44,688 bases of DNA. Source: Scytonema sp. RU_4_4 (GTDB lineage Bacteria > Cyanobacteriota > Cyanobacteriia > Cyanobacteriales > Nostocaceae). Position 1 is the stretch's first letter. Every line of letters begins with the position of its first letter. Below are positions 28,094 to 36,571 of this stretch, piece after piece. The notes under the pieces are model-generated. The model was given only the letters and a program-made list of their open reading frames with translations. It was not told the origin of the DNA and did no database searches. The stretch lies in assembly GCA_012031965.1 (NCBI GenBank), contig JAAUSC010000037.1, forward strand, positions 1 to 44,688, read 5' to 3'. A program made the position numbers and the translations under genes.

Positions 28094-30304
28094 CTATGAT
28101 GTTACACCTCCATTGAGAAGAATTTCTGTCGCTTTTTCGGCAGGAAGAGGTCGGTAGAACAGAAAACCTTGGACATCTTCGCAGTGGATAGATTTTAAAA
28201 ACTCTAGTTCTTCTTCCTTTTCTACCCCTTCAGCGGTGAGTCTCAACCCTAGGCTGCGCCCCAAACCAACGATCGCCTTGACAATGTGAGCGACTTTAGT
28301 ATCTGTCGTCAAGTTTTGGATGAAGGACCTATCAATTTTCAAGTTATGGAGTGGCAATAGTTGCAGGCGTGAGAGCGAAGAATGACCCGTACCAAAGTCA
28401 TCAATAGAGAGGCGAACGCCCATATTTTCCAACTTTTGCAGGACACTTTCAGTAAAGTATAAGTCTTCAATAGCGGTACTTTCTGTAATTTCTAATTCTA
28501 AAAAGCGTGGCTCTAGCCCCGTTTGCTGTAAAATCATTGCTACAGTCTCTACCAGTTTGGGTTGGCGGAACTGTTTGAGAGAAAGATTGACAGCTATTGT
28601 CAGAGAAGGTAATCCGCCCTCCTGCCAGATTTTATTCTGTTTGCAGGCTGTCCGCAGAACCCACTCTCCAATAGGAATAATTAATCCACTTTCTTCAGCA
28701 AGGGGAATGAAAACATTAGGAGCCACTAATCCCATTTCTGGGTGTTGCCAACGCAATAGAGCTTCCATACCAGTAATTTTTCCTGTCGCAATGTTAACCC
28801 GAGGCTGGTAGTACACGACCAACTCTTCCCGCTCCAAGGCATGGCGTAAGCTCTTCTCCATAATCAGGAGTTTCGGAGTCTTAGTACTTAGGGAAGCGCT
28901 GTAGAACTGATAGTTATTTCTACCAGCATCTTTAGCTTGATACAGAGCAGCATCTGCATGTTTGATTAAAGTTTCGGCATCACTACTGTCGTCATTAAAT
29001 AGAGCAATACCAAGGCTAGCACTCACGTAAAATTCATGTCCTTCAAGATAGAAAGCATTTTCAAATGCTTGTAAGATTCTTCGAGCCACATGAACGACTT
29101 CTTCAATTTGATGAATGCGAGGTAGCAGGATAGTAAATTCATCGCCTCCCCAACGGGCAACAGTGTCCCCTGCTCTGAGGGCATCTCTTAATCTTTTGGC
29201 GACGCTTTTTAACAATTGGTCTCCCAGTGTGTGTCCGAGACTGTCATTAATGCTCTTGAACTGATCCAAGTCGAGAAATATCACGGCTAAACTTTCGTCA
29301 TTTCGCTTTGCATTGGGTAGTGCGTTGGAAAGTAGCTCGTTAAATAGCAAGCGATTGGGTAATTCAGTGAGCAAGTCATGAAGCGCCTGATAGCAAATTC
29401 TTTCCTCTACCTGCTGACGCTGCTTAGCACCACTAATGCTGATTGCCATTGCCAAAAGAGTTGATTCTTCGTGCTTTGACCATTGACGCTCACAGGAACA
29501 GTCAGCCAAGCCCAAATAACCCCAGAGTTTTTCATCCAGCCGCAGAGGAACTAAAAGCAGAGACTGAATACCGCATCGGGTCAGAAGTTCTTGTTCAGTA
29601 GTGGGAAATTCTCGGGTCAGTCCGCTAATGGACTTTCCACTCTCTAGCGCAGTCTTCCAGCGAGATAGTCCAAAAGCCTGAGCAGAGTCATCTTGCCAGT
29701 GGTACACAGAAGGTTCATAGTCAGAACATGTCCATTCAAACCTCAAGTTCACAACCATCTCCTCTGTGACGGGATGAGGATTGTTCTCGAAGAGGTAGAC
29801 CCGATGCGCTTGAGCAGCTTTGCCCAGAACAGCAAGAGCCTTATCAATAGCTGTTTCGTAGTTCAATTCTGCCAGCAAATAACTCGTAGCTTCAGCAACT
29901 GCTTGCAGTAAGCGGTCTCGTTGAGAAAGTTCCGCTTCAACTTGCTTTTGTTCTGTAATTTCTCTAACAATGAAAGTCCTGATTAAATCACTTTCAGCAA
30001 GATAGTGAATAGATTGTTCAAATATTTCTCCGTCAACTTCTACTTCCCGAACAAAAGAATTTTCCTGATCATTCTCAACTGCGCTGAGCAATCCTGCCAA
30101 TATGGGGTGCTGCTGACCAGCTTCTCTAAGATTAGGAAATTTGAGGGCAGCAGCGGGATTAAGATAAGTTAGGCTTCCCTCCAAATCAATCTCAATGATT
30201 GGATTAGGGATGAGTTCAGGGAATGACGCTAGACGCGCTAAGGCAACTTCACTCGCTCCTTTGAGGGCAGGATGGCGTATTTTTTCCCGCTCATTTTTTG
30301 GCAT
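28094..30304 (-). CDS. PAS-GAF-GGDEF-EAL protein (cyclic-di-GMP turnover)
   Basis: A 736-residue cytosolic signalling protein. A PAS domain occupies about 25-120, a short coiled linker follows, then a GAF domain at about 135-295. The diguanylate cyclase domain has an intact GGDEF (386-390, ARWGGDEFTILL). The EAL phosphodiesterase domain starts at ALLRWQHPEMG with E514-A-L and has LEITESTAI, DDFGTGHSSLSRL, LKIDRSF and TAEGVE. Both active sites look preserved, so either activity, or a switch between them, is possible. The start has AAGGAAG 6 nt upstream. It is convergent with nnr (71 nt apart). Confidence 0.94.
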   Translation of the reverse strand: MPKNEREKIRHPALKGASEVALARLASFPELIPNPIIEIDLEGSLTYLNPAAALKFPNLREAGQQHPILAGLLSAVENDQENSFVREVEVDGEIFEQSIHYLAESDLIRTFIVREITEQKQVEAELSQRDRLLQAVAEATSYLLAELNYETAIDKALAVLGKAAQAHRVYLFENNPHPVTEEMVVNLRFEWTCSDYEPSVYHWQDDSAQAFGLSRWKTALESGKSISGLTREFPTTEQELLTRCGIQSLLLVPLRLDEKLWGYLGLADCSCERQWSKHEESTLLAMAISISGAKQRQQVEERICYQALHDLLTELPNRLLFNELLSNALPNAKRNDESLAVIFLDLDQFKSINDSLGHTLGDQLLKSVAKRLRDALRAGDTVARWGGDEFTILLPRIHQIEEVVHVARRILQAFENAFYLEGHEFYVSASLGIALFNDDSSDAETLIKHADAALYQAKDAGRNNYQFYSASLSTKTPKLLIMEKSLRHALEREELVVYYQPRVNIATGKITGMEALLRWQHPEMGLVAPNVFIPLAEESGLIIPIGEWVLRTACKQNKIWQEGGLPSLTIAVNLSLKQFRQPKLVETVAMILQQTGLEPRFLELEITESTAIEDLYFTESVLQKLENMGVRLSIDDFGTGHSSLSRLQLLPLHNLKIDRSFIQNLTTDTKVAHIVKAIVGLGRSLGLRLTAEGVEKEEELEFLKSIHCEDVQGFLFYRPLPAEKATEILLNGGVTS

Positions 30305-30729
30305 TGTTCTTCCTTAAAATCTCATATCCTCGGGCTAACGAAGTGACAAATACCGCTCTCATAAGTTATATTTTTCTTCCATTAAATACTTAGAATAAAA
30401 TGACACCGATAGTGTAATAAACGGTACATTTGCGGAATTTTGACCTGAGATGAGAATAAATGTACAGAAAACGAATATACAAGCTAAAAAAAACTACCTG
30501 CATATCAAGTTCTCAGGAAAAATCTAGTAGAAAATACTAATTTCAATAAACAAGCTGTATAATATAGCACTTATTATTGTTAATAGTTATATACTCTTAT
30601 TTTGATAGAATACTGGTGAAAATGCAAGATATAGATGCTTGCCTGAATTTGCCCTCGTGACATTCCACACCCCCAATTCTCCCCTATAGTAGAAGCAAAG
30701 ATGTTTCTAAAAACTCATTTAACAGCCAT
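30305..30729. other. AT-rich intergenic region between the GGDEF-EAL gene and cbiD
   Basis: 425 bp between two divergently read genes. No reading frame, palindromic repeat or RNA motif could be supported. In particular I looked for and did not find a cobalamin riboswitch core (CCGGTG...CCGCAGCTG) ahead of cbiD. Confidence 0.6.
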
Positions 30730-31812
30730 ATGGCTCGTACAGGTTATACCCTGCCAGTGTTTGCAGTAGCGGCGGCTAAGGCTGCTCTGATGCATCTGCG
30801 TGAAAAAATAGACTCTCAATTCTCTGTTGAGATTGACCTTCTTTCTGAAACAGTAGAGATTCCGATTTCTCAAGTAGCAGCTTTAGACTCTCAAAGTGCC
30901 TTGGCAGTGACGCTCAGCGATCCAGGTGATAACTTAGATTTAACAAGGAACACGCCCATTTGGGCTTGGGTGAGGTTGTCCGAGAGGCAATCCCAAGCCC
31001 TGATTTTAGAAGCAGGAGAGGGTTTGGGAAAAACAATCTCTGGAGAACCAGCAATTTATAACTACGCCCGTCGCCTATTTGATGCTAATTTACTACCTCT
31101 AATTTCCCCAGAGCAAACGGCAACTGTATCAATTATTCTTCCTGAAGGTCGTCAACTGGCGCAACGTACCTCCAATGAAGCCTTTGGCATTTTAGAAGGG
31201 TTAGCTTTGTTGGGAACCAGTGGAATTTCTCAACCCCTATCAGCGGCTGACCATTTAGAAGAATTTCGTTTGTCATTGCAAACTAAGGTCAAAGTTTGTC
31301 CTAATTTAGTGTTTTGTATTGGTAGCAATGGTATGCAAGTTGCACAACGTTTAGGCATACCAGAGTCGGTAATTGTGCAAACAGGCAACTGGATTGGTGC
31401 AATGCTTGTGGAAGCCGGACTATACCAAGCAACTTCTGTTTTACTCTTGGGATACCAGGGCAAACTGATTAAACTAGCAGGTGGTATTTTCAATACGTCT
31501 AGTCATTTAGCAGATGCGAAATTAGAAATCATAAGTGCAGCAGTCGTTGCTGTTGGTGGTGATATACAGGCAGTACAGGCAATTTTGGATGCTAAAACTG
31601 CTGATGCAGCACACAAAAAATTAATAGAATTGGGACTAGCAGAATCAGTATTTGGGATACTGGCTGAAAAAATTAGTCAGAAGGCTCAAGCTTACGTGCA
31701 AAAATATGCCAATGTTGCTCTTAATGTTGGGACTATTTTATTTGACCGCAAGGGCGAAATTATCAGTCAAGACTCGCAGGCAAAACAACTGTTATCTATG
31801 CAGAATGGATAG
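30730..31812 (+). CDS. cbiD: Cobalt-precorrin-5B (C1)-methyltransferase CbiD
   Basis: Methylates C1 of the corrin ring during cobalamin synthesis; a marker of the anaerobic (early-cobalt) branch. The 360-residue length is usual. Family landmarks: N-terminal GYTLPVFAVAAAKAAL; a central GEGLGKTISGEPAIYNYARR; the LALLGTSGISQPLS turn (family LGTTGI); and VQTGNWIGAMLVEAG. First gene of the cobalamin region; the next cobalamin gene (cobK) is about 1.2 kb downstream, beyond a Uma2 gene and a transposase scrap, so co-transcription is doubtful. Confidence 0.92.
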   Translation: MARTGYTLPVFAVAAAKAALMHLREKIDSQFSVEIDLLSETVEIPISQVAALDSQSALAVTLSDPGDNLDLTRNTPIWAWVRLSERQSQALILEAGEGLGKTISGEPAIYNYARRLFDANLLPLISPEQTATVSIILPEGRQLAQRTSNEAFGILEGLALLGTSGISQPLSAADHLEEFRLSLQTKVKVCPNLVFCIGSNGMQVAQRLGIPESVIVQTGNWIGAMLVEAGLYQATSVLLLGYQGKLIKLAGGIFNTSSHLADAKLEIISAAVVAVGGDIQAVQAILDAKTADAAHKKLIELGLAESVFGILAEKISQKAQAYVQKYANVALNVGTILFDRKGEIISQDSQAKQLLSMQNG

Positions 31813-31987
31813 TTAATAGGTAATCTTCTGGCGGGAGGGGAGTAAGCAAGTAATGCGGTATATTGGGGGGCTGAGGCGTTGCAGCAAAATGCTGTAAGTT
31901 AATATGTCATCCCCTTTGATTGTGATGTAGAACAAAATGGATATAGGTTTGTAGCCCAGTCAGCGAACAAAAACGGGAGATACTCCT

Positions 31988-32563
31988 ATGACAGCACTTA
32001 CATTAAACCTCAATTCTGTAATTAAACTGACAAGAGAGCAGTTTTATCAATTGTGTGAAGAAAACCCCAATTTAAAATTAGAACGCAATGCCCAAGGAGA
32101 GTTGATTATAATGCCACCTACGGGAGGGGAAACGGGAAAAAGTAATTCTACTATTAACGCTCAAATATGGTTTTGGAACGACCAAAATCAATTGGGCGAA
32201 GTTTTTGATTCATCAACTGGATTTACTTTACCAAATGGTGCTGACCGTTCTCCAGATGTTTCTTGGGTAGAAAAATCTCGTTGGGATGCTTTGACTAAAG
32301 AGCAAAGAGAAAAATTTATTCCCCTATGTCCTGATTTTGTCATCGAGATACTCTCACCTAATGACAGCTTGAAAAAAACTCAGAAGAAGATGCAAGAGTA
32401 TATCGAAAATGGTAGTCGTCTAGGCTGGTTGATAAACCGAAAAAAACAGGAAGTAGAAATTTATCGTCCAGGACAAGATGTGGAAGTTTTAAACTTTCCT
32501 AAAACTATTTCTGGGGAAAACATTTTACCTGGTTTTGTACTCAATCTGCAACGAATTTGGTAA
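31988..32563 (+). CDS. Uma2 family (DUF820) endonuclease-like protein
   Basis: A 191-residue protein of the PD-(D/E)XK nuclease superfamily, hugely expanded in cyanobacteria; cellular role unresolved. Candidate active-site residues are Asp in RSPDVSWV, Glu in DFVIEILSPND and the following Lys run KKTQKKMQEY. GRPGQD-like ending YRPGQDVEVLNFP and LPGFVLNL close the fold as expected. GGGAGA lies 8 nt before the ATG. It interrupts the cobalamin cluster between cbiD and cobK. Intact. Confidence 0.88.
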   Translation: MTALTLNLNSVIKLTREQFYQLCEENPNLKLERNAQGELIIMPPTGGETGKSNSTINAQIWFWNDQNQLGEVFDSSTGFTLPNGADRSPDVSWVEKSRWDALTKEQREKFIPLCPDFVIEILSPNDSLKKTQKKMQEYIENGSRLGWLINRKKQEVEIYRPGQDVEVLNFPKTISGENILPGFVLNLQRIW

Positions 32564-32691
32564 AAGTTCGTCGTGTAGACTTCAGTCTTCATATACTTAT
32601 AAAAAAGATAAGGACTTTAGTCCTGACTACAAAAATTTACTCAAAAGTAACAAACTAAGAGGATGTTTGAAAAGTTGGCAGTTGAGTAAAA

Positions 32692-32856
32692 AAAGCTCTT
32701 AGGGCATTTGAAGCGGCACGCACAACATTAATTGATTTGGGAATAGATATTAGCCAAAAACGAATCGAAAGGTTGACTTATCATTTTGGTAAAATTGGTA
32801 TAGAAGAGCGTCAATTAAAAAATTTGGTAAAGAACCAACACCTGAAATGCTATTAA
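32692..32856 (+). pseudogene. Transposase fragment
   Basis: A 54-codon frame without a start reads RAFEAARTTLIDLGIDISQK and RIERLTYHFGKIGIEERQL, ending in TAA. The helical pattern resembles the N-terminal, DNA-binding part of ISKra4-like transposases. Catalytic DDE residues are absent. Together with flanking non-coding sequence it fills the gap 32564-32994. Confidence 0.45.
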
Positions 32857-32994
32857 TCTGTGAGCGCTTTCGTGTTGTGTACTGGTAAAGTAGCATCTGT
32901 TGAAACGGCTAACAAATTAGTCAGATCAAGTAGAGTGGGCACTTGCTTACCTTGCTTTTTGCATGAGGTACGATTTAATTTTATTCTGCTATCT

Positions 32995-33738
32995 ATGAAA
33001 CATCTTCTTATTCTCGGCGGAACAGGTGATGCGGCAGAATTGGCAGCTAAAGCCTCCACTATCCCAAAAATAGAAGTTATTACATCTTTTGCTGGTCGCA
33101 CCAGTCAACCACAAGCCCCAGCAGGAATGCTACGTATTGGCGGTTTCGGTGGCGAAGCAGGACTGGTTGAATACTTAATTGAAGCAAAAATAGATATACT
33201 CATTGATGCGACTCATCCCTTTGCTACGCAGATATCCTTTCATGCAGCAGCAGCCGCTGCTACTTGCAAAATACCGCATTTGATGCTCATCCGTCCTGCT
33301 TGGGAGCGCCTTTCTAGTGATCAGTGGACTGAAGTTGATAGTGTGGAAGCAGCAGCAGCCGTATTACCTGAATTTGCTAAGCGGGTGTTCCTGACTATCG
33401 GTAGGCAGCAACTTACACCCTTTGCTAGTCTAAAGAATATTTGGTTCTTGATGCGACTGATCGAACTTCCTGCCTCTGATGCATTGGTACCATCAGGAGT
33501 GATATTGTGCGATCGCGGTCCCTTTGCTCTAGACAATGAGCTAAAACTTTTGATTGAACATCAAATTGATACAATCGTCAGTAAGAATAGCGGCGGTGAT
33601 GCCACCTATGCCAAGATTATTGCAGCACGGGAACTTGGGGTGAGGGTAGTCATGGTAAAGCGTCCAGCAACTCCACCAGGTAAACAAGTCAGCGATGTGG
33701 AGAGTGCTGTAGCGTGGTTGATGAATCAGCTACTATAA
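32995..33738 (+). CDS. cobK: Precorrin-6A reductase (CobK/CbiJ)
   Basis: NADPH-dependent reduction of the corrin macrocycle. From the ATG at 32995 the protein is 247 residues, starting MKHLLILGGTGDAAELA, the nucleotide-binding Rossmann motif. Other landmarks are LIDATHPFATQISFHAA, RPAWERL, RGPFALDNE and VSKNSGGDATYAKI followed by ARELGVRVVMVKRP. A longer reading upstream adds 45 atypical residues and I rejected it. It is 31 nt ahead of a Uma2 gene. Confidence 0.93.
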   Translation: MKHLLILGGTGDAAELAAKASTIPKIEVITSFAGRTSQPQAPAGMLRIGGFGGEAGLVEYLIEAKIDILIDATHPFATQISFHAAAAAATCKIPHLMLIRPAWERLSSDQWTEVDSVEAAAAVLPEFAKRVFLTIGRQQLTPFASLKNIWFLMRLIELPASDALVPSGVILCDRGPFALDNELKLLIEHQIDTIVSKNSGGDATYAKIIAARELGVRVVMVKRPATPPGKQVSDVESAVAWLMNQLL

Positions 33739-33769
33739 ATTTGAGAGATTGTTTCCTATCCTGAAAGTT

Positions 33770-34423
33770 ATGACTGCTGTAACTCTTGTTGTCAAACCCG
33801 TTAGCCAGATCCAGTTGGCTCCTGGTAGTGCAGTCACCATCCCAAATGTGAGTTGGCAGGAATTTGAGTCGATTTTGCAGGAATTGGGAGAACATCGCAG
33901 TGCAAGAGTCGCCTATAGCAAGGGTACTTTAGAAATTATGGCTCCCTTACCCGAACATGAAAAGCCAAAAGAACTCATTTCAGATATTGTAAAAACTTTG
34001 CTCAGGGCTATGGGCAGAAGGTATGAGCCTTTTGGTTCCACCACCTTCAAACGGGAAGGTACAGCAGGAGTTGAACCTGATGCTTGCTTTTATATCCAGA
34101 ATTATCAACGCATGATTGGTCGTCGCCTGGAAGCAGACGATCCACCACCAGATTTAGCAATTGAAACAGATGTTACTTCTAAAACGACTCTTGATGCGTA
34201 TAGAGCAATTGGTGTCCCAGAAGTATGGGTTTATGATCGCGGTAGGCTGAATATCTATGTGCTCACAGATGGTATCTACTTAAGATCTAACACTAGTCCC
34301 ATTTTTGATGAAATGCCTTTGGTGGAAATTATTCCTGCTTTAGTGGAACGTGCTTGGCAGGTGGGAAATCTTCAGGCATTGGAAGAATTTGAAGCGATGA
34401 TTGCACAGGAAAGAGCGAATTGA
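33770..34423 (+). CDS. Uma2 family (DUF820) endonuclease-like protein
   Basis: A 217-residue PD-(D/E)XK-fold protein. The pattern shows the N-terminal SWQEFESILQELGEHRSARV, IMAPLPEHE, Asp in GVEPDACFYI, and Glu in DLAIETDVTSKTTLDAYRAI, then IGVPEVWVYDRGRLNIYVL. This is the subtype with ETD-V-T in place of E-V-x-S. The start at 33770 (MTAVTLVVKP) was chosen over an upstream TTG. It is unlike the other two Uma2 proteins in the window in its core, so these are not recent duplicates of each other. Confidence 0.88.
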   Translation: MTAVTLVVKPVSQIQLAPGSAVTIPNVSWQEFESILQELGEHRSARVAYSKGTLEIMAPLPEHEKPKELISDIVKTLLRAMGRRYEPFGSTTFKREGTAGVEPDACFYIQNYQRMIGRRLEADDPPPDLAIETDVTSKTTLDAYRAIGVPEVWVYDRGRLNIYVLTDGIYLRSNTSPIFDEMPLVEIIPALVERAWQVGNLQALEEFEAMIAQERAN

Positions 34424-34470
34424 ATATATGAGGCAGATTAACTGGCTTGTGACGAAGGTTCACTCGACAT

Positions 34471-34594
34471 CTATGAGCAGTTTTCAATTGGGTGCAATAC
34501 ATTAAAGAATTAAGGAACCGCAGATATAGACGCCCTCTGGGCGGCTTCCCGGAGGGTACGCAGATAAACGCAGATGAAAATGCACTTCATCCGG
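34471..34594. repeat. Second copy of the TATAGCGG-type MITE-like element, with nested insert
   Basis: GCAGTTTTCAATTGGGTGCAA at the left and CGCAGATGAAAATGCACTTC at the right match the element at 16985-17093. Its middle carries an extra segment GCCCTCTGGGCGGCTTCCCG that belongs to another dispersed repeat, giving a nested structure. The right terminal arm (GAAAACCGCTATA) is missing: the sequence passes directly into the duplicated hicB-start segment at 34595. Confidence 0.75.
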
Positions 34595-34694
34595 TCGCGA
34601 TCAATCGTTAACATTAAATTTCTATAGAAAGAACCTTATAACACAACGTTGCAATCTCATCGGCTCTAAGCTGATGCTCGCTTAAGTCGAGAGT
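34595..34694. repeat. Copy A of a ~100-bp duplicated segment (copy B at 36277-36373)
   Basis: Shares CGATCAATCGTT, ATTAAATTTC, ATAACACAACGTTGCAAT, and CTCTAAGCTGATGCTCGCT with 36277-36373, apart from a few substitutions and small indels. In copy B this segment covers the start of a hicB gene and the tail of an upstream short frame; in copy A only the first ten codons of hicB remain before the MITE-like element, so copy A's hicB is truncated. Confidence 0.85.
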
Positions 34695-34727
34695 TAAAGC
34701 AATCTCCTTATAGAACTCAAGCTTCAT
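34614..34727 (-). CDS. Small 37-residue protein downstream of xisI
   Basis: MKLEFYKEIALTLDLSEHQL, then RADEIATLCYKVLSIEI. It is preceded by a strong ribosome binding site (GGAAGGAG, 8 nt before the ATG) and begins 14 nt after the xisI stop, so it is probably translated with xisHI. A diverged copy of its C-terminal half is found upstream of the hicB at 36099-36305, where the frame ends by overlapping hicB's ATG. Function unknown; it could be the start of a once longer gene fused to a hicB leader. Confidence 0.5.
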   Translation of the reverse strand: MKLEFYKEIALTLDLSEHQLRADEIATLCYKVLSIEI

Positions 34728-34741
34728 GGCGAAACTCCTTC

Positions 34742-35089
34742 CTAAGCAACACCATACTCCGTGTACTGTCGTTTGTATGGAGGCTGTAACCCCAGCACTA
34801 TGTCCTCTCTTGACACTCCCATTGCAACTAATTCCTCTGCTGGATTCTGATCTGTCAAATTCTGCTGAAGCCAAATTTTTCCATCTTTGATGTCAAAATG
34901 CATCACGCATCGGTAAATACGATTGAACTCTTGCCAACCCACATTCATCCACTGGTAATGATCTCGCTGTGTGTCGAAAACGAGTTGAACCTCCACTTCG
35001 TTATCTGAGACATCATCACTTGCATAACGAGTTAGCAATGTCTGAATATACTCTCGATACTTTGTTATCTTATCCGTTATCTTATCCAC
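34742..35089 (-). CDS. xisI: XisI family protein
   Basis: A 115-residue protein of the XisI family, named after a factor needed for excision of the fdxN element in heterocysts of Anabaena but found in many copies in cyanobacterial genomes. Landmarks: MDKITDKITKYREYIQTLL, EVQLVFDTQRDHYQWMNVGW, RIYRCVMHFDIKDGKIW and ELVAMGVSREDIVLG. Its start overlaps the end of xisH by 13 nt, so the two are translationally coupled and probably form a complex. Intact. Confidence 0.93.
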   Translation of the reverse strand: MDKITDKITKYREYIQTLLTRYASDDVSDNEVEVQLVFDTQRDHYQWMNVGWQEFNRIYRCVMHFDIKDGKIWLQQNLTDQNPAEELVAMGVSREDIVLGLQPPYKRQYTEYGVA

Positions 35090-35493
35090 TGTACAATCAC
35101 CTCATTCACTGGGTCATACACAATTAGTAAAATCTGATATCGTTGTAGTGCAGTTTGCGTGAACTCAAATTGAAAAAATGTTCGGTAAGCATCCAACGGA
35201 ATAGCCAGGTACAGTACTCGATCCGGTTCAGTCGCTTCCAGTGCAAGCCGATAACTAAGGAACTGTCCCAAGGCAGAATAAAAATCCGTAATTGCAGAGG
35301 GATTTAGAAAGCTCTTAATCTCAACGGCTATTTTCTCACCTGCTCTTTGTGCAGCTAACAGTCTCTCTGCACCTAGATCAACCTGAAAGTTGACATTCCC
35401 AAATTTAAATCTCAGTGGATCATTTGTAATTACCCACTGTTCTTTTTGAAGAGCCTGCTTTACTGCTTCGTGGAAGATGTCTTTTGCAGACAC
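35077..35493 (-). CDS. xisH: XisH family protein (PD-(D/E)XK fold)
   Basis: A 138-residue protein that normally accompanies XisI. The GTG at 35493 gives the family-typical start MSAKDIFHEAVKQAL. The nuclease-like core is visible as FQVDLGAERLLAAQ and KIAVEIKSFLNPS, matching the D...ExK arrangement, followed by GQFLSYRLALE and LYLAIPLDAYRTFF. Genome-wide abundance and tight pairing suggest a toxin-antitoxin-like or DNA-processing role; that remains inference. No fdxN-type excision element is visible nearby. Confidence 0.92.
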   Translation of the reverse strand: MSAKDIFHEAVKQALQKEQWVITNDPLRFKFGNVNFQVDLGAERLLAAQRAGEKIAVEIKSFLNPSAITDFYSALGQFLSYRLALEATEPDRVLYLAIPLDAYRTFFQFEFTQTALQRYQILLIVYDPVNEVIVQWIR

Positions 35494-35615
35494 AGACAGA
35501 ACCAAAATCTGTACTTTTATGATAGAGCTTCCATTGCGGAAGAAGCGATCGCCCCACCACTACCGTTTAGTTGAGCGTTAGCATTTGGATGAACTCATCA
35601 AGTAGGTGTTGAGTC

Positions 35616-35846
35616 ATGACAGTGGCAAGACCTCAAGCCGAATCCAAGCGCAAAGTTCTACTGTATCCTGGTGAAAATGGTTATTTTGTCGTCGAGGTGC
35701 CAAGTTTACCAGGTTGCATTAGCCAGGGGAAAACTCGTGAGGAAGCTGTCGCGAATATTGAAGAAGCGATCGCTCTCTACATCGAAGTTCTGCAAGACTG
35801 GGGTGAGTCTGTTCCAGAGAACAGAGTTGAAGATGTGCGCTTATGA
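35616..35846 (+). CDS. hicB: HicB family antitoxin-like protein (solitary)
   Basis: A 76-residue protein with the HicB fold: KVLLYPGENGYFVVEVPSLP followed by GCISQGKTREEAVANIEEAI. Such proteins neutralise HicA mRNA interferases. No hicA follows on this strand: the frame downstream, starting in ATGA overlap, stops after 16 codons and is antisense to a hicA relic. It is therefore an orphan, or works against the neighbouring HicA. No C-terminal DNA-binding helix-turn-helix is present, so it is the short type of HicB. Confidence 0.88.
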   Translation: MTVARPQAESKRKVLLYPGENGYFVVEVPSLPGCISQGKTREEAVANIEEAIALYIEVLQDWGESVPENRVEDVRL

Positions 35847-35873
35847 GTAAGCTATCTGTCGTTGAATCATACA

Positions 35874-36099
35874 TCAAACTGCGGAAACGAATTCTTTTAC
35901 CGTGAGTCCAGCAGTACGGATGAGGCTACGCAATGTCCCCTTTGCTACCTCATTATGGTCACCGAATAGATAGTGTTGCTAATTCACCTTCTTTGACCAG
36001 GATAATATGACTTGCGCTCTGGCGTGCAAATTGCCAGCCAAATTGTTCAAATACGCGAACAACTTCACGTCCACTGAGAATAGGAAGAGCAGATGACAT
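35874..36099 (-). pseudogene. hicA: hicA toxin gene with frameshift
   Basis: The frame starts ATG, overlapping the hicB stop in TAATG, and reads SALPILSGREVVRVFEQFGW then QFARQSASHIILVKEGELA, with the dsRBD-like HicA core and the catalytic His in SASHIIL. At about 35970 the expected ...SIPDHNEVAKGTLRSLIRTA is broken: ATTCGGTGACCATAATGAG contains one extra base, producing a premature TGA. Beyond it, in the next frame, the normal end AGLTVKEFVSAV is intact. The toxin is probably inactive. Confidence 0.85.
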
Positions 36100-36305
36100 T
36101 AAGCCACAACCTCTACCTGATGAGTCTCTACAGTCAGGGGTAAACCACGTTCTGCGCGGACTTGTAGACAGGCTGCGATCGCATCTTTGATATTTTCAAG
36201 AGCCTCCTCTTTAGTTTCTCCCTGGCTAACGCAACCAGGAATACTAGGGCACTCTACAATCCAAATTCCGTCTTCGTCGCGATCAATCGTTACATTAAAT
36301 TTCAT
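36099..36305 (-). CDS. hicB: HicB family antitoxin
   Basis: A 68-residue HicB-type protein: MKFNVTIDRDEDGIWIVECP, SIPGCVSQGETKEEALENIK and DAIAACLQVRAERGLPLTVE. It is the first gene of a hicBA pair (reverse of the textbook hicAB order); its TAA overlaps the hicA start. The partner hicA is frameshifted, so this is a stranded antitoxin. The start region lies in a segment duplicated at 34595-34694. Confidence 0.9.
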   Translation of the reverse strand: MKFNVTIDRDEDGIWIVECPSIPGCVSQGETKEEALENIKDAIAACLQVRAERGLPLTVETHQVEVVA

Positions 36306-36559
36306 AGAACCTTATTATAACACAACGTTGCAATATGACCCGCTCTAAGCTGATGCTCGCTCAAGTCGAGAGTGGGGTGCCGGGGCCTGATCGCATTCAT
36401 GCCTACTTTAGTCCTATATGTTCTGATACCAAGTTGCAGTCAAACATGGTGTTACGTCATTGCGACTGGAACGTAGACGCTGAAGGCGGCTTCCCGAAGG
36501 GTAGTGGAAGGAAGCAATCTCATCAACCCTGAACTACTACAACAGAACGCAAATTGGTA
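36277..36559. repeat. Copy B of the duplicated segment, then a palindromic element
   Basis: 36277-36373 matches 34595-34694 (see copy A). After a junction at about 36374 comes an element bounded by GATACCAAGTTGC (36425) and GCAAATTGGTAT (near 36559), with GTCATTGCGACTGGAACG and GGCGGCTTCCCGAAGGGT inside; these parts recur at 22848-22968 and 34535-34560. No protein gene is supported between 36306 and 36571. Confidence 0.7.
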
Positions 36560-36571
36560 TGACCAATCCAA

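Noticed and set aside
34742-35493. An fdxN-type excision element, suggested by xisH and xisI
   Set aside because: No xisF-like recombinase or matching attachment repeats are visible; xisHI pairs are common outside such elements.
36335-36532. 65-codon plus-strand frame between hicB and cbiET
   Set aside because: Composed of dispersed repeat sequence and the antisense of the duplicated segment; no protein-like conservation.
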